DNA of 64,000 bases from Corynebacterium sp. 21KM1197 (GTDB lineage Bacteria; Actinomycetota; Actinomycetes; Mycobacteriales; Mycobacteriaceae): NCBI RefSeq assembly GCF_033783015.1, contig NZ_CP123907.1:1550001-1614000 (forward strand), read 5' to 3'. Positions within the stretch are counted from its first letter, which is position 1. Each line of letters opens with the position of its first letter. The translations under genes and the position numbers were made by a program. This document shows, piece after piece, positions 20,188 through 29,780 of this stretch. The notes under the pieces are model-generated. The model had not been told where the DNA came from, did not search any database, and saw only the letters and a list, made by a program, of their open reading frames with translations.

Positions 20188-21702
20188 TTACCTTTCTGTT
20201 CCCGCAGTTTTTTCTACCGCGCGGCGCAATTCTTCCCGATCATCAAAGGGGTGGTTCACGCCCCGAACGAGCTGGCCGTTCTCATGGCCCTTACCCGCCA
20301 CCACGATGGCGTCGCCAGGCCGAGCCCAGCCCGCCAGCGCGGCGATGGCTTGCCGACGATCCCCCACCTCCACGATCTCCGGGGCGGGCTCGCGCTCCTG
20401 GGCCGCCTCCCTGGCCCCATCGAGCACGGCGGCGCGGATCGGGGCGGGATCCTCATCGCGGGGGTTATCGTCCGTGATCACCACGAAGTCCGCGCGGCGG
20501 GCGGCCTCCGCGCCCATGATCGGGCGCTTGGAGTGATCGCGGTTTCCGCCCGCGCCCACCGCGATGCCGATGCGGCCCGCCACCTGCCCGCGTAGGGTAT
20601 CCAGAACCTCCGCGATGGCGGCCGGCTTGTGTGCATAGTCCACCACCGCGATGTATTCCTGGCCCGCGTCCACACGCTCCATGCGGCCCGGCACCGCCAC
20701 CGTGGCCAGGGCCCGGGCGAATACCTCCACGTCCACCCCGGCGGCGTGGGCTATGGCCACGGCCACCGCCGCGTTGGCCACGTTGAAGCGGCCCGGGAGC
20801 GGCAACCGCACGTCCAAAGAGGCGCCCTCCAGATCGAGGCGGAAGGTTTGTACGCCCTGGGAATCCACCTCGACGTCATGAGCCTGCACCAGAGCTTGGT
20901 GGCCCCGGGTGGACACCGTCAGGGGATACTCGCCCGCCACCTGAGCCATGCGCTGGCCCCAGTCATCGTCCACGCACACCACGACCTTCTCCGCGCGCAG
21001 GGAGGAATCCGGGCGGAAAAAGAGCGCCTTGGTATCAAAGTAATCCTGCATGGTGGGGTGGAAATCCAGGTGATCCTGGGAAAGGTTGCTAAAGGCCCCC
21101 ACCGCAAACCGCGTGCCCTGCACGCGGCGCAGGGCCAGGGCGTGGCTGGACACCTCCATCACCACGTGCGTGACGCCCTCGGCCACCATGCGGGCAAAAA
21201 GCGCCTGAAGCATGGGGGCCTCCGGCGTGGTGAGGGAGGTGGGCACCGGCTGCCCGTTGATCCGGGTGCCAGTGGTACCGATCAACCCCACCGAATACCC
21301 CGCGGCCAATAACCCGGCCTCCACCAGGTAACTCGTGGTGGTTTTCCCCGAGGTACCCGTGATTCCCAGGACGGTGAGTTTCTCGCTGGGGTGCTCATAT
21401 ACCTCGGCCGCCGCATAGCCCAGCACGTCGCGGACGTCGGCCACCTCGATCACCGGGCGAGTCTCCCCCGCAGCCTTAAGGATCTCCACGCCGTGCTCAT
21501 CGGTGAGGATCGCCCCGGCCTCGGTGTTTTCTGCAAAGGAGGCCCCGTGGACCCGCGTGCCCGGCAGGGCGGCAAAAAGTCCACCCGGCTCCACCGCCGC
21601 GGAATCCAGGCTCATGGAACTAAAGGCCTGGGCGGCATCCGCCTGCCCCAGCGCTATCCGGCCCTTGGTCACGCGCACCACCGCGTCCAGCGTTGCTGTC
21701 AT
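20188..21702 (-). CDS. murE: UDP-MurNAc-tripeptide synthetase (meso-DAP adding)
   Basis: 504 residues. Adds the third residue of the stem peptide. The ATP loop is GTSGKTTTSYLV, and DNPRDEDP near residue 411 is the DNPR motif that selects meso-diaminopimelate, which fits a DAP-type corynebacterial wall. The start ATG 21702 gives a normal N-terminus. It ends 14 bases before murF. Confidence 0.97.
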   Translation of the reverse strand: MTATLDAVVRVTKGRIALGQADAAQAFSSMSLDSAAVEPGGLFAALPGTRVHGASFAENTEAGAILTDEHGVEILKAAGETRPVIEVADVRDVLGYAAAEVYEHPSEKLTVLGITGTSGKTTTSYLVEAGLLAAGYSVGLIGTTGTRINGQPVPTSLTTPEAPMLQALFARMVAEGVTHVVMEVSSHALALRRVQGTRFAVGAFSNLSQDHLDFHPTMQDYFDTKALFFRPDSSLRAEKVVVCVDDDWGQRMAQVAGEYPLTVSTRGHQALVQAHDVEVDSQGVQTFRLDLEGASLDVRLPLPGRFNVANAAVAVAIAHAAGVDVEVFARALATVAVPGRMERVDAGQEYIAVVDYAHKPAAIAEVLDTLRGQVAGRIGIAVGAGGNRDHSKRPIMGAEAARRADFVVITDDNPRDEDPAPIRAAVLDGAREAAQEREPAPEIVEVGDRRQAIAALAGWARPGDAIVVAGKGHENGQLVRGVNHPFDDREELRRAVEKTAGTER

Positions 21703-21756
21703 CTTTCCTCTTCTCGCTTCTCGTCGTTTTCTGCCTTATTCCTTGAAATTAAAGAT

Positions 21757-23745
21757 CTAGCCCGCCTGAAGGGTAAGCAACCCCTCCATCGGCGCCGAGG
21801 TGGGCACGTTATCCCGATCCAGCAGCCAGGAGGCCACGTCGCGGAAGATCGGGGCCGCCGATTGTCCGCCCTGCCCGCCGGGCTCCACGCCGCGATCGGG
21901 ATCGTCCAGCATCACGGCGATCACATACCGGGGATCATCCGCCGGGGCCACACCGGCAAAGGTAATCCAGAAATCGCTCATGGAATACGCCCCGGTGTTG
22001 GGGTCCACCTGCTGCGCGGTGCCGGTCTTGCCAGAGGTCTGGTATCCCTCGATCGCGCCACCCGGGCCGGTACCGGACTGCACGCCGGTGGGATCGGACT
22101 GCGTTACCGCGCGGAACATATCCACCACGGTGCGGGCGGTCTCCGGGCGCACCACCCGGGTGCGCTTGGGCTCGGGTAGTTCCTCCTCGGTGCCATCGGG
22201 GTTGGTCACGGACTTGATAATGCGCGGCTCCACGCGCTCGCCGCCATTGGCCAGGGCCTGATACACGCTGGCCATCTGCAAGGTAGTCCAGGACATCCCC
22301 TGGCCGATGGGGAGGTTGGCAAAGGTACCGCCCGACCACTGCTCGGGAGAGGGCAGCAGGCCCGCAGACTCATTGGGTAGTTCCACGCCCGTGGTTTGCC
22401 CAATGCCAAACTTTTCCAGGTACTGCGCAAACTTTTCCTCGCCCAGGCGCTGGGCCAGCATGAGCGTGCCCACGTTGGAGGACTTACCAAAAATACCCGT
22501 GGTGGTGTACGGGGCGGTTCCGTGCGCCCAGGCGTCATTCACGGTAACGCCGGACATGCTGATCGCGCCCGGCACCTGCAATACCTCGTCCGGGGTGGTC
22601 AGCCCCTCCTCGATCACGCCGGCGGCGGTGATGATCTTGGCCACCGAACCCGGCTCGTAGGGAGCGCTAATGGAGGGATTATCAAAGTCCTTGCCGCGCT
22701 CCAATTGCTTTTCAATGTCCCCATTGGGATCAATGGTGCCGGTATTGGCCATCGCCACCACCTCGCCCGTGTGCGCGTCCAGCACCACGGCCTCGGCATC
22801 CTTGGCCCCGGAATTGGCGCGGGCCTGCTCTACCTTCTGCTGAAGATAATTCTGCACGTCCACGTCCACGGTGAGGCTCACGTTTTTGCCGTCGATAGCC
22901 GGAACCTGATCGCGCAGGGTGCCCGGAATCACCTGGCCGTCGGTGGATACGTCCTCCGTCATGCGGCCATTGATGCCGGATAGCAGGGCGTCGCCGGAGG
23001 CCTCAAAGCCAAATTGCCCCTGCCCGTCCATGGATACCTTGCCCAGGATATTCTCCCCTACCGCGCCGTTGGGGTATTGGCGAATGTCCTGGTGATCGGC
23101 GGCCACGCCGTGGAAGGTCTCCGCGATCTGGGCGGCTACGTCCGGGTCCACGTTGCGCACCAACACCTCGTAATGGCTATCGGCGCGCAGTTTCTCCTCG
23201 ATCTCCTTGGAATCCACGTCCTCGGTGGAGGCCCCGGAATCCTTAATCATCTGCGGAATGCGCTCGGCCATATCCTTTAAGGTGGCCTCTACCTGCTCAT
23301 CAAGGTAGGCATCACGATCCTGGGGCGCTGCCGCGCCCTCCGATACCTCCATGCGTAGTTCTAGGTCCTTCTGCTCGCGCAGTTCCTTGCGCAAAAGATC
23401 GGGAGAGACGGTCAGCGAGCGCGCCTGCATGGTGTAGGACATTTCCCGGCCATCGCGATCCGTAATATCGCCACGGCGCGCCGGTTCCACGTAAATACGC
23501 GCGCGCTGTTCCTCGGCCTTAGCGGAGAGTTCCGGCCCCCAGATCACCTGCACCCAGGCCAATCGGGTGGCCAGCACCAATACCGCCACCACGAGGAAGG
23601 CCAGGACCAGGCTGAGCCGACGCCGCATGACCTGCTGCTGGGTACGCTGCTGAGGCCGGGGGCGCGCGGCCGGTGCCGGGCGATACGACGCCCCGGTGGA
23701 GTACCGGGGCGTCGCCGGGGTGCGACGATCACGAGGGGGATTCAC
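21757..23745 (-). CDS. ftsI: Septal class B penicillin-binding protein (FtsI/PBP3)
   Basis: 662 residues, GTG start with AGGTGG nine bases upstream. It has a cytoplasmic basic/Pro-rich tail, one transmembrane helix (LSLVLAFLVVAVLVLATRLAW), a dimerisation domain, and the transpeptidase domain with SVAK (about residue 365, active-site Ser), SSN (about 422) and KTGT (about 571). It cross-links septal peptidoglycan with FtsW. Located after the FtsL-like gene, as in other actinobacteria. Confidence 0.96.
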   Translation of the reverse strand: MNPPRDRRTPATPRYSTGASYRPAPAARPRPQQRTQQQVMRRRLSLVLAFLVVAVLVLATRLAWVQVIWGPELSAKAEEQRARIYVEPARRGDITDRDGREMSYTMQARSLTVSPDLLRKELREQKDLELRMEVSEGAAAPQDRDAYLDEQVEATLKDMAERIPQMIKDSGASTEDVDSKEIEEKLRADSHYEVLVRNVDPDVAAQIAETFHGVAADHQDIRQYPNGAVGENILGKVSMDGQGQFGFEASGDALLSGINGRMTEDVSTDGQVIPGTLRDQVPAIDGKNVSLTVDVDVQNYLQQKVEQARANSGAKDAEAVVLDAHTGEVVAMANTGTIDPNGDIEKQLERGKDFDNPSISAPYEPGSVAKIITAAGVIEEGLTTPDEVLQVPGAISMSGVTVNDAWAHGTAPYTTTGIFGKSSNVGTLMLAQRLGEEKFAQYLEKFGIGQTTGVELPNESAGLLPSPEQWSGGTFANLPIGQGMSWTTLQMASVYQALANGGERVEPRIIKSVTNPDGTEEELPEPKRTRVVRPETARTVVDMFRAVTQSDPTGVQSGTGPGGAIEGYQTSGKTGTAQQVDPNTGAYSMSDFWITFAGVAPADDPRYVIAVMLDDPDRGVEPGGQGGQSAAPIFRDVASWLLDRDNVPTSAPMEGLLTLQAG

Positions 23746-23778
23746 TGCCCAATGCCACCTTCCCTAGTGCTCGTATCG

Positions 23779-24528
23779 TTAATTCAGATAGGGCGGCTGC
23801 GCCTGCCCGCCAGCCGGGGGTTGCGGCGCCGGTGCCGTCTGGCCCGCCTGCGGGGCTTGCTGCCCCTGCGGCAGGGCCTCCAGGTTCTCACCCATTCCCT
23901 CGGTCTTGTCCGGGTTACTCGATGCTGCGTTGGCGCGCGTCGGTGCCCCATTGACGTCCACGATCGGGCGCGAGTCTCCCTCTGCCGGACGGCGCTCGGT
24001 CACCTCACCGTTTTCTTCCACGGCCAGGATACCGGGCTGCTGCGGAACCACCATGCGGTTGTCATTGGCGTGGCGGACAAACTCTGAGGAACTCCGCGCG
24101 GTCTCCACGTCGCGATTGAGCGTCTCAATCTGGTTATCCAGCTGCTTTTCCTGCGCGGTGAGTTGCTGCAAGCGGAACGTCTGCTGGGTAGAAATGCCCG
24201 AGAGCGCCATAGCCAGTGCCACGCCCCCCACCAAAAGCACGATGGCCACCAGGCTAATCCGCGTCAGCCGGGAGGACTGCCGCGCCGTGGCCACCCTGCG
24301 CCCGCGCACGGAAACCACCTGACGAGAGCCCAACCGACCCACGGCGGGCTTGGGCACCACGCGGCGCACGGGGTTGCGCAGAGTGCGGCGCGGAGCGGCG
24401 GGAGCGGTGCGCGTGCCATTCGCGTTGCGACGTCCGTCGCGCTCCAGCAGAGCAGTGGCCGAACCTGTCGTGGCCTCCATGCTCATGTCTCGGCTACGAC
24501 GAGCGCTCGTTTCGCTGTGGGAGTTCAT
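23779..24528 (-). CDS. FtsL-like bitopic divisome protein
   Basis: 249 residues. The N-terminal 90 are basic (many Arg), followed by one transmembrane helix ([19 protein letters not shown]), a predicted short coiled coil ([20 protein letters not shown]), and about 90 Pro/Gln/Ala-rich residues. Helix plus coiled coil and position between rsmH and ftsI identify it as the FtsL equivalent, which binds FtsQ/DivIC and activates FtsWI. The Pro/Gln tail and long basic head make it about twice the length of E. coli FtsL. Its ATG overlaps the rsmH stop by four bases. Confidence 0.8.
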   Translation of the reverse strand: MNSHSETSARRSRDMSMEATTGSATALLERDGRRNANGTRTAPAAPRRTLRNPVRRVVPKPAVGRLGSRQVVSVRGRRVATARQSSRLTRISLVAIVLLVGGVALAMALSGISTQQTFRLQQLTAQEKQLDNQIETLNRDVETARSSSEFVRHANDNRMVVPQQPGILAVEENGEVTERRPAEGDSRPIVDVNGAPTRANAASSNPDKTEGMGENLEALPQGQQAPQAGQTAPAPQPPAGGQAQPPYLN

Positions 24529-25577
24529 CGGTATCCTCCGGGGATCGTGCTCTCGGCGTCTGTTCGGGTTCTCTCAATGGCGCGCACTCGCACCGGTGCG
24601 GCGCGCGGATTATCGTCAATTTCCTGTTTCGTGGCCTTTTCCGCGCCACGGGTTAGCAGCCGGAAACTCGGCTGCGTGCCCGGCAAATCCACGGGCAGAC
24701 CCTGCGGCGTGGTGGAGGCGGTGATCTCGGAAAAATACCTCTTGACCAGGCGATCCTCATGGGATTGATAGCTCATGAACACCGCTCGGCCGCCCACACC
24801 CAGGCTGCCGGTGATGGCGGGTAACGCCGCCTCCAGGGAGGCCAATTCCGCATTCACCTCCACTCGCAGCGCCTGAAAGGTGCGCTTGGCGGGGTGCCCT
24901 CCGGTGCGCCGGGCCGCGGCCGGAATCGTCGCATACAGGAGTTCCACCAGTCTGCCGGAAGTATGAAAAGGCTCTTTTTCTCGCTCCCGCAGCACGGCGG
25001 AGGCGATCTTTCCGGCAAAGCGCTCGTCCCCGTAGGTCTTGAGCACCTTGGCCAATTCCCCATGGCTATAGGTATTGAGCACGTCGGCCGCCGTCCGGCC
25101 CGAGGTGGGATCCATGCGCATGTCCAGGGGCGCGTCTACCCGGTAGGCAAAACCCCGCTCCACCTGGTCGAGCTGCATGGAGGAAACGCCGAGGTCATAC
25201 AGCGCCCCCGCGATCCCGTGAGAGCGAGCACGATCAATGATCGGCCCCTCGCCCCCGTCCAGGACCTCCGCCACCTGGTCATACCGGGCGTGAACGGGGT
25301 AAAATCGCTCGCCAAAACCCGCCTCGGTGATTCTCCGGGTGGCGTTTTCCAGGGAAACCGGATCGCGGTCAAAGCCAAGAAGCACCGCCTGGGGGAAGGT
25401 CCGCAAAAAATGCTCGGCATGGCCTCCGGCGCCAAGAGTGCCATCGACGATCACCGCGTGATCGCTCGCGGCCTCCACCGCAGGAGCAAGGAGGGCCGTG
25501 ACGCGATCGCGTAGCACGGGCACGTGCCCGTGGTTCTCCGAAAGCCGCTCGCCGTATTCCTGCTTGTGCTCGTTCAT
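24525..25577 (-). CDS. rsmH: 16S rRNA (cytosine1402-N4)-methyltransferase
   Basis: 350 residues. N-terminal [12 protein letters not shown]-binding [26 protein letters not shown] and [12 protein letters not shown] are the MraW/RsmH signatures. It methylates C1402 in the decoding centre. It is the second gene of the dcw cluster, 195 bases after mraZ. That gap holds no other gene. Confidence 0.97.
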   Translation of the reverse strand: MNEHKQEYGERLSENHGHVPVLRDRVTALLAPAVEAASDHAVIVDGTLGAGGHAEHFLRTFPQAVLLGFDRDPVSLENATRRITEAGFGERFYPVHARYDQVAEVLDGGEGPIIDRARSHGIAGALYDLGVSSMQLDQVERGFAYRVDAPLDMRMDPTSGRTAADVLNTYSHGELAKVLKTYGDERFAGKIASAVLREREKEPFHTSGRLVELLYATIPAAARRTGGHPAKRTFQALRVEVNAELASLEAALPAITGSLGVGGRAVFMSYQSHEDRLVKRYFSEITASTTPQGLPVDLPGTQPSFRLLTRGAEKATKQEIDDNPRAAPVRVRAIERTRTDAESTIPGGYR

Positions 25578-25771
25578 CGTTACCGCTATCCCCCTTTCCT
25601 GCCGGTGTCCTCTGTGTCTCCCGGGCAGCCATTCGCCCGCCGTGTGTGAGCGAGTGCGTGCAGGGCCCCACCCGGATCATCCGAGGGCTCTGATGTCGGG
25701 GAAGTACACCAGAACACTCGGTATCGGGCAGAGTCCTCCGCGCACTCCGCCGCGATGCTCTCAACCGGCCT

Positions 25772-26206
25772 CTACAGCAAACCTCCGAGGACATCGTCGG
25801 CGTCCGCCGAGGAAAATGCCTCTTCCGTTTCTTGCTGATACTGAGACCAAGCCTCCGCATCCCAAATCTCCAGGAAGTCCACCGAGCCGATCACCACGCA
25901 CTCCTTGGTCAGACCCGCGTAGTTTCGGTGCGCCGCAGAGAGCGTGATCCGGCCGTGGCCGTCTGGACGCTGCTCATCGGCGCTCGCCGCTAAGTTACGG
26001 ATAAACGCGCGAGCCTCCGGGTTGGTGCGAGAGACCGCCGCAGCCTTGCGCGCCCTCTGCGCGAACTCCTCGCGCGGATAGACCGCCAGGCTGTGATCCT
26101 GTCCCTTGGTAACCATCAATCCACCCGCCAGTTCCTCGCGGAACTTGGCGGGGAGAGTGAGACGCCCCTTGTCATCGAGCTTCGGAGTATAGGTACCGAG
26201 AAACAT
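25772..26206 (-). CDS. mraZ: Transcriptional regulator MraZ
   Basis: 144 residues from ATG 26206 ([26 protein letters not shown]); a longer frame reaches 26281 but lacks homology. AAGGTGG lies upstream at normal spacing. Two SpoVT/AbrB-like repeats are present, the second around [14 protein letters not shown]. MraZ binds direct TGGGN repeats in its own promoter, and a matching array is present at 26303-26328. Confidence 0.96.
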   Translation of the reverse strand: MFLGTYTPKLDDKGRLTLPAKFREELAGGLMVTKGQDHSLAVYPREEFAQRARKAAAVSRTNPEARAFIRNLAASADEQRPDGHGRITLSAAHRNYAGLTKECVVIGSVDFLEIWDAEAWSQYQQETEEAFSSADADDVLGGLL

Positions 26207-26302
26207 CCCGGAACCACCTTCCTTCACTCTTTGCCACGGGACCGGCTTCCCTTCCCCTAGCCGGTGCCGGAGAGTTCTCACTCCCCAACATCAACCAGTG
26301 CG

Positions 26303-26328
26303 CCCCACTCTACCCCACTTCCCCCCAC
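26303..26328 (-). promoter_or_regulatory. Predicted MraZ operator, three GTGGGG repeats
   Basis: On the minus strand GTGGGG occurs three times at exactly 10-bp steps (26323-26328, 26313-26318, 26303-26308), separated by four bases. This matches the known MraZ target of consecutive TGGGN repeats with about five-base spacers. It is 97 bases upstream of the mraZ ATG. Confidence 0.85.
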
Positions 26329-26618
26329 CAGAACTAGCCATAAGGCCACTTTAGTCACACAAGACACCAGAAAACACAGGTCATGGCTCTATTTTTCCCG
26401 TGGGGGATATTTCCACACCCTCCCCACACCCCAATCACACTAACAACATCAGCAACATCCATCACATTATGTACACGTTCCAGACATAAGAAAAAGGCAT
26501 CACCCCACAGCCACACCCCGCCGATACTCACAGCATCCTTTTACACTCTGAACTGGCATTTTCCCAGAAATACCTGGTTCCACACCGCTCCCCCACGGCC
26601 CATTCCCACCCACCAAGA

Positions 26619-26642
26619 CCCCACCGAGGGATCTCGGTGGGG
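26619..26642 (-). terminator. Perfect 10-bp hairpin
   Basis: CCCCACCGAG-GGAT-CTCGGTGGGG, a perfect 10-bp stem with a 4-base loop. It has no clear U-tract on either side. It could be a second terminator after the DUF3040 gene or a structured element in a leader. Confidence 0.45.
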
Positions 26643-26684
26643 AAAGTGGGGGAACACATGATGCTCCCACCCCAAACACACGAT

Positions 26685-26724
26685 GGCCCTGCGCCCACCC
26701 CATCCAAGGGGCGAGCACAGGGCC
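26685..26724 (-). terminator. Terminator-like hairpin after the DUF3040 gene
   Basis: Outer stem GGCCCTG/CAGGGCC and inner CGCCC/GGGCG with a 4-base bulge, 25 bases past the stop of the minus-strand DUF3040 gene. The following minus-strand sequence is only moderately T-rich (ATCGTGTGTTTG). Confidence 0.5.
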
Positions 26725-26749
26725 CTCAATTAGTTATTTCCGCCACGAC

Positions 26750-27148
26750 CTACTCAAAGCGGCGCCGGAAGTCCTCCTCCATGCGACTCGCCATCGTGGA
26801 ACCACCCGCGGGCTTTCCCTGAACCCCGGCGCGCCCACCGGCCGCCCGACCGGAAGAAATTACCGCGTCCCCGGAACCCCTAAGCGCCCACACACCAGCA
26901 CCGAACATCAAGAGGAATCCCGCCACACTCAAAGCGATAAACCACAGCGAGTTCTGCGCTAAGGCCACACCACCGATGAGCATGACCAGCCCCAGCACCC
27001 CCAAGGCAATACCACGGAATACTCGCCCCGGAGCAGCACCAACCACACCGCGCGCCCCGGTCACCGAGGACCCAAAGGTGGGGTCCTCCGCCAAGAGGGA
27101 TTGCTCAATCTCCCGAAGCGCTCGTTGCTCCTGCTCTGATAGCGACAC
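26750..27148 (-). CDS. DUF3040 membrane protein
   Basis: 132 residues from GTG 27148 (SLSEQEQRALREIEQSLLAEDP). GGGAGG lies at good spacing before this GTG, and it is where the family begins. The conserved N-terminal SEQEQ...LREIE block is followed by two adjacent helices (FRGIALGVLGLVMLIGGVAL and SLWFIALSVAGFLLMFGAGV), then a Gly/Ala-rich tail. The family is common upstream of the dcw cluster in actinobacteria (Rv2169c position in M. tuberculosis). Function unknown. Confidence 0.85.
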   Translation of the reverse strand: MSLSEQEQRALREIEQSLLAEDPTFGSSVTGARGVVGAAPGRVFRGIALGVLGLVMLIGGVALAQNSLWFIALSVAGFLLMFGAGVWALRGSGDAVISSGRAAGGRAGVQGKPAGGSTMASRMEEDFRRRFE

Positions 27149-27242
27149 GATTCCTCCCAATATATTCCGGCCGTTCGCTGCTCACTATGTTCTCAACGAC
27201 GTGGAGCGCAGATGTGTTCCCGGCACCTGATGCCCACCGCCA

Positions 27243-27656
27243 CTAGGCGGCAGCCGCAAGAGCCACGGGTTCCGCCTCCACCTCGGCAAGAAAGGCAGAG
27301 GCCAGATCCAGCAGCTGATGCGCCACCTGCTCCTCTATCCGCGATTCTAGCCCGGAGTTCCACCGAGAGCGCAGGCGCGAAAACGCCTCAAACCGATCCG
27401 CCCAATAACCTCCTCGCCCGTCTACCAACCGCAACCGAGCCCACGCCCCGCCGGGAGCGCGGCGGCGACGCGCCACCGGGGCACCCGCCTGCACCGCACC
27501 CGCCACGCGCAGGGCGCAGCGGTACGCGGATTCAAAGGCCTCGCCGTATTGACCGGCCTCATTCTCCGCCAGGGCCTGAGCCAGCAATCCCCTCGCCTTA
27601 TCCATAAAGTCCTCTCGCCCCACCCCCCACGGAGTGCGCGGCGCGATAACGTCCAC
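27243..27656 (-). CDS. SAV_6107-like HEPN domain protein
   Basis: 137 residues from GTG 27656, or 120 from ATG 27605. All-helical and Ala-rich with the HEPN-type AYRCALRVAGAVQ helix, and near the end R106-x6-H113 (RIEEQVAH), which fits the HEPN R-x4-6-H ribonuclease motif. A partner nucleotidyltransferase is not adjacent, so a toxin-antitoxin role is not supported by context. Related genes sit at this locus in other corynebacteria. Function unproven. Confidence 0.7.
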   Translation of the reverse strand: MDVIAPRTPWGVGREDFMDKARGLLAQALAENEAGQYGEAFESAYRCALRVAGAVQAGAPVARRRRAPGGAWARLRLVDGRGGYWADRFEAFSRLRSRWNSGLESRIEEQVAHQLLDLASAFLAEVEAEPVALAAAA

Positions 27657-27904
27657 GATATGCCCCCAACGCCGTAGCAGAAATTACCTGCGCCATTTCC
27701 TCTCTCCTTTACCTCAATCGCACACCGCGGCGGAATCATTCACAGCCATGAGCACCCAGCCCAGGCGTGCCATGCCCTCATTGACACCGCTCACCCTAAA
27801 CACCGCGCGGGACAACCCCACCCGCATTATAGAACACATTTTCGATTTTGGCTTCATACTTCCTGCCTCGGCACCGCGCACACCAACGTGGTTGCATAGA
27901 CACC

Positions 27905-28591
27905 ATGCCCCTGTCTATCCATGCCCTCACGCCCACCGAGTTCGTCGCCGCCGCACCCCTCCTCGTGGACGTCTATCTCCATGCCATGAAATACCCCGCC
28001 CGCCTCCGCGAAAGCCGGATCGCCGCGTGGGAGCAGGACAGCACCTTGCCGGGGTTCCGCGCCTTCTGCGCACTGCACACCCCCGTGCTCAGCCCGCCCC
28101 GCGCCTCTCGGACGCAGGTCGCCCCCTCGGAGCCAGCGGGGGCGTCGCCAAGCGCCCCGCGCACACCCCCGATCCACCAAGCAGATCCCGCGCACATCGC
28201 GGGGGTTGTTTACGGTTTTCACGGCTCGGCGGATACGTGGTGGCATCAACAAGTGCAGCGGGGCCTGCTATATCGCCACCATTCCGCCACTCTCTTAGAC
28301 GATTACTTTGAGGTCACGGAGGTGCATGTGGCACCGGCTTATCAGGGGCGCGGGGTAGGCCGGAATCTTCTTGCCCGCCTCCTCGACGGCCTCCCTGAGC
28401 CCACGGCACTTCTCTCCACCCCAGAGGTTCCGGGGGAGGCGAACCGCGCGTTTCGCCTCTATCGCTCCTTTGGCTTCCGCGACGTGCTGCGATCCTTCTA
28501 TTTTCCCGGCGATTCCCGCCCATTTGCCGTGCTGGGGGCGCCCCTACCCCTCGCATCGCCCCTGCCAGCACGGGAAAGTCCCACCGGCTAG
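27905..28591 (+). CDS. GNAT-family N-acetyltransferase
   Basis: 228 residues from ATG 27905 (MPLSIHALTPTEF); an upstream in-frame GTG at 27848 is less likely. The C-terminal half has the acetyl-CoA-binding motif VHVAPAYQGRGVGRNLLARLL, followed by NRAFRLYRSFGF. This is motif A/B of the GNAT fold. It matches the Rv2170 position next to the dcw cluster in M. tuberculosis. The substrate is not deducible. A Pro-rich insertion around residues 60-95 is unusual for the fold. Confidence 0.85.
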   Translation: MPLSIHALTPTEFVAAAPLLVDVYLHAMKYPARLRESRIAAWEQDSTLPGFRAFCALHTPVLSPPRASRTQVAPSEPAGASPSAPRTPPIHQADPAHIAGVVYGFHGSADTWWHQQVQRGLLYRHHSATLLDDYFEVTEVHVAPAYQGRGVGRNLLARLLDGLPEPTALLSTPEVPGEANRAFRLYRSFGFRDVLRSFYFPGDSRPFAVLGAPLPLASPLPARESPTG

Positions 28592-28642
28592 GTATCGTGT
28601 GTATATCACCCCGCGCTCTTGTCGGAAAGGACTATCCTCATC

Positions 28643-29764
28643 GTGGCTCATGACGCCCGCTCGCTTACGCTCAGCGATATTCCCGCCGCAACCCAGGAAA
28701 TCCTCACCGAATACCTCGATTCCCGGCTGCCGGAGGTCAAGGCCATCGGCGCGCCCGTGGCCGAGGCGGCGGAGAGCCTGCGGGATTTTGTGCTCGGCGG
28801 CGGTAAACGCATTCGCCCGCTCTACGGGTGGGCGGGGTTCCTGGGGGCACACGGCCCGCACGGCCCGCACAGCCTAGCCCAGGGCGAGGGGGCGGAGAAC
28901 CCCCGCGCCGTGCTTCAGGCAGTCAGCGCGCTCGAACTCATCCAGGCCTGCGCCCTCATTCACGATGACATCATTGACGCCTCCGATACCCGGCGCGGCG
29001 CCCCCACCGTGCACCGCCGCATGGAACGCCACCACCGCAATTCCGGCTGGCAGGGTGCGAGCGCGCACTTTGGCCAGTCCGTAGCCACCCTCGTCGGGGA
29101 CCTCGCCTTGACCTGGGCCGATGACATGCTGCATGACGCCGGCCTTTCCCACACCGCCCTACTCCGCGCGCGCGAGCCGTGGCGCGGTATGCGCACGGAG
29201 GTCATCGGCGGCCAGTTGCTGGACATCACCCTAGAGGCCACGGCCAGCGAGGATATTGGCCTGGCGGAATCGGTCAATCGCTTCAAAACGGCCGCCTATA
29301 CCATCGAGCGCCCGCTGCACCTGGGGGCCGCCCTTGGCGGGGCCACCCCCGAGGTTATCCAGGCCTTTCGGAGCTATGGGCGCGACGTGGGAATCGCCTT
29401 CCAGCTCCGCGATGACGTGCTGGGGGTCTTTGGCGACCCCGCCGTCACCGGCAAGCCCGCCGGAGACGATCTGCGGGAGGGCAAACGCACGGTGTTGCTG
29501 GCGCTCGCCCTCGCCGCCACGGATGAGCGCAATCCGGCGGCCGCCGAGGAACTGCGGCGCGGCGTCGGCTCACCGCTCGATGCTCCCGCCCTCGCCCGGC
29601 TCTCGGAGATCATCACCGAATCCGGGGCGCTCGCAGAGGTGGAGCGCCGCATCTCCTCCCTCGTGGATTCCGGGGTGGCACATCTCCAGGTGGAGGCAAT
29701 CTCCCCCGAGGTGCGTTCGGCTCTGCGGGATCTGGCTATCCGCTCCACGGAGCGTCGGAAGTAA
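28643..29764 (+). CDS. Polyprenyl diphosphate synthase (IdsA-type)
   Basis: 373 residues from GTG 28643; a TTG at 28619 in the same frame is possible, since AAGGA at 28626-28630 lies 12 bases before the GTG. A trans-prenyltransferase: GGGKRIRPL, the first aspartate-rich motif DDIID (HDDIIDASDTRRG), and the second region FQLRDDVLGVFGD with KPAGDDLREGK. It makes geranylgeranyl- or longer diphosphate from IPP. The next gene, mptA, uses a polyprenyl-phosphate mannose donor, so clustering suggests lipid-carrier supply, as for idsA genes in corynebacteria. Confidence 0.88.
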   Translation: MAHDARSLTLSDIPAATQEILTEYLDSRLPEVKAIGAPVAEAAESLRDFVLGGGKRIRPLYGWAGFLGAHGPHGPHSLAQGEGAENPRAVLQAVSALELIQACALIHDDIIDASDTRRGAPTVHRRMERHHRNSGWQGASAHFGQSVATLVGDLALTWADDMLHDAGLSHTALLRAREPWRGMRTEVIGGQLLDITLEATASEDIGLAESVNRFKTAAYTIERPLHLGAALGGATPEVIQAFRSYGRDVGIAFQLRDDVLGVFGDPAVTGKPAGDDLREGKRTVLLALALAATDERNPAAAEELRRGVGSPLDAPALARLSEIITESGALAEVERRISSLVDSGVAHLQVEAISPEVRSALRDLAIRSTERRK

Positions 29765-29780
29765 AACGGAAAGTACAGCC

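Larger units (their letters stand above)
26207..26749. other. Gene-free region upstream of mraZ
   Basis: 543 bases with strongly C/A-rich top strand and no credible coding frame. It holds the MraZ operator, presumably the dcw promoter just upstream of it, and two hairpins (26619-26642 and 26685-26724). No known RNA family was recognised; RNase P and tmRNA signatures are not seen. Confidence 0.6.
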
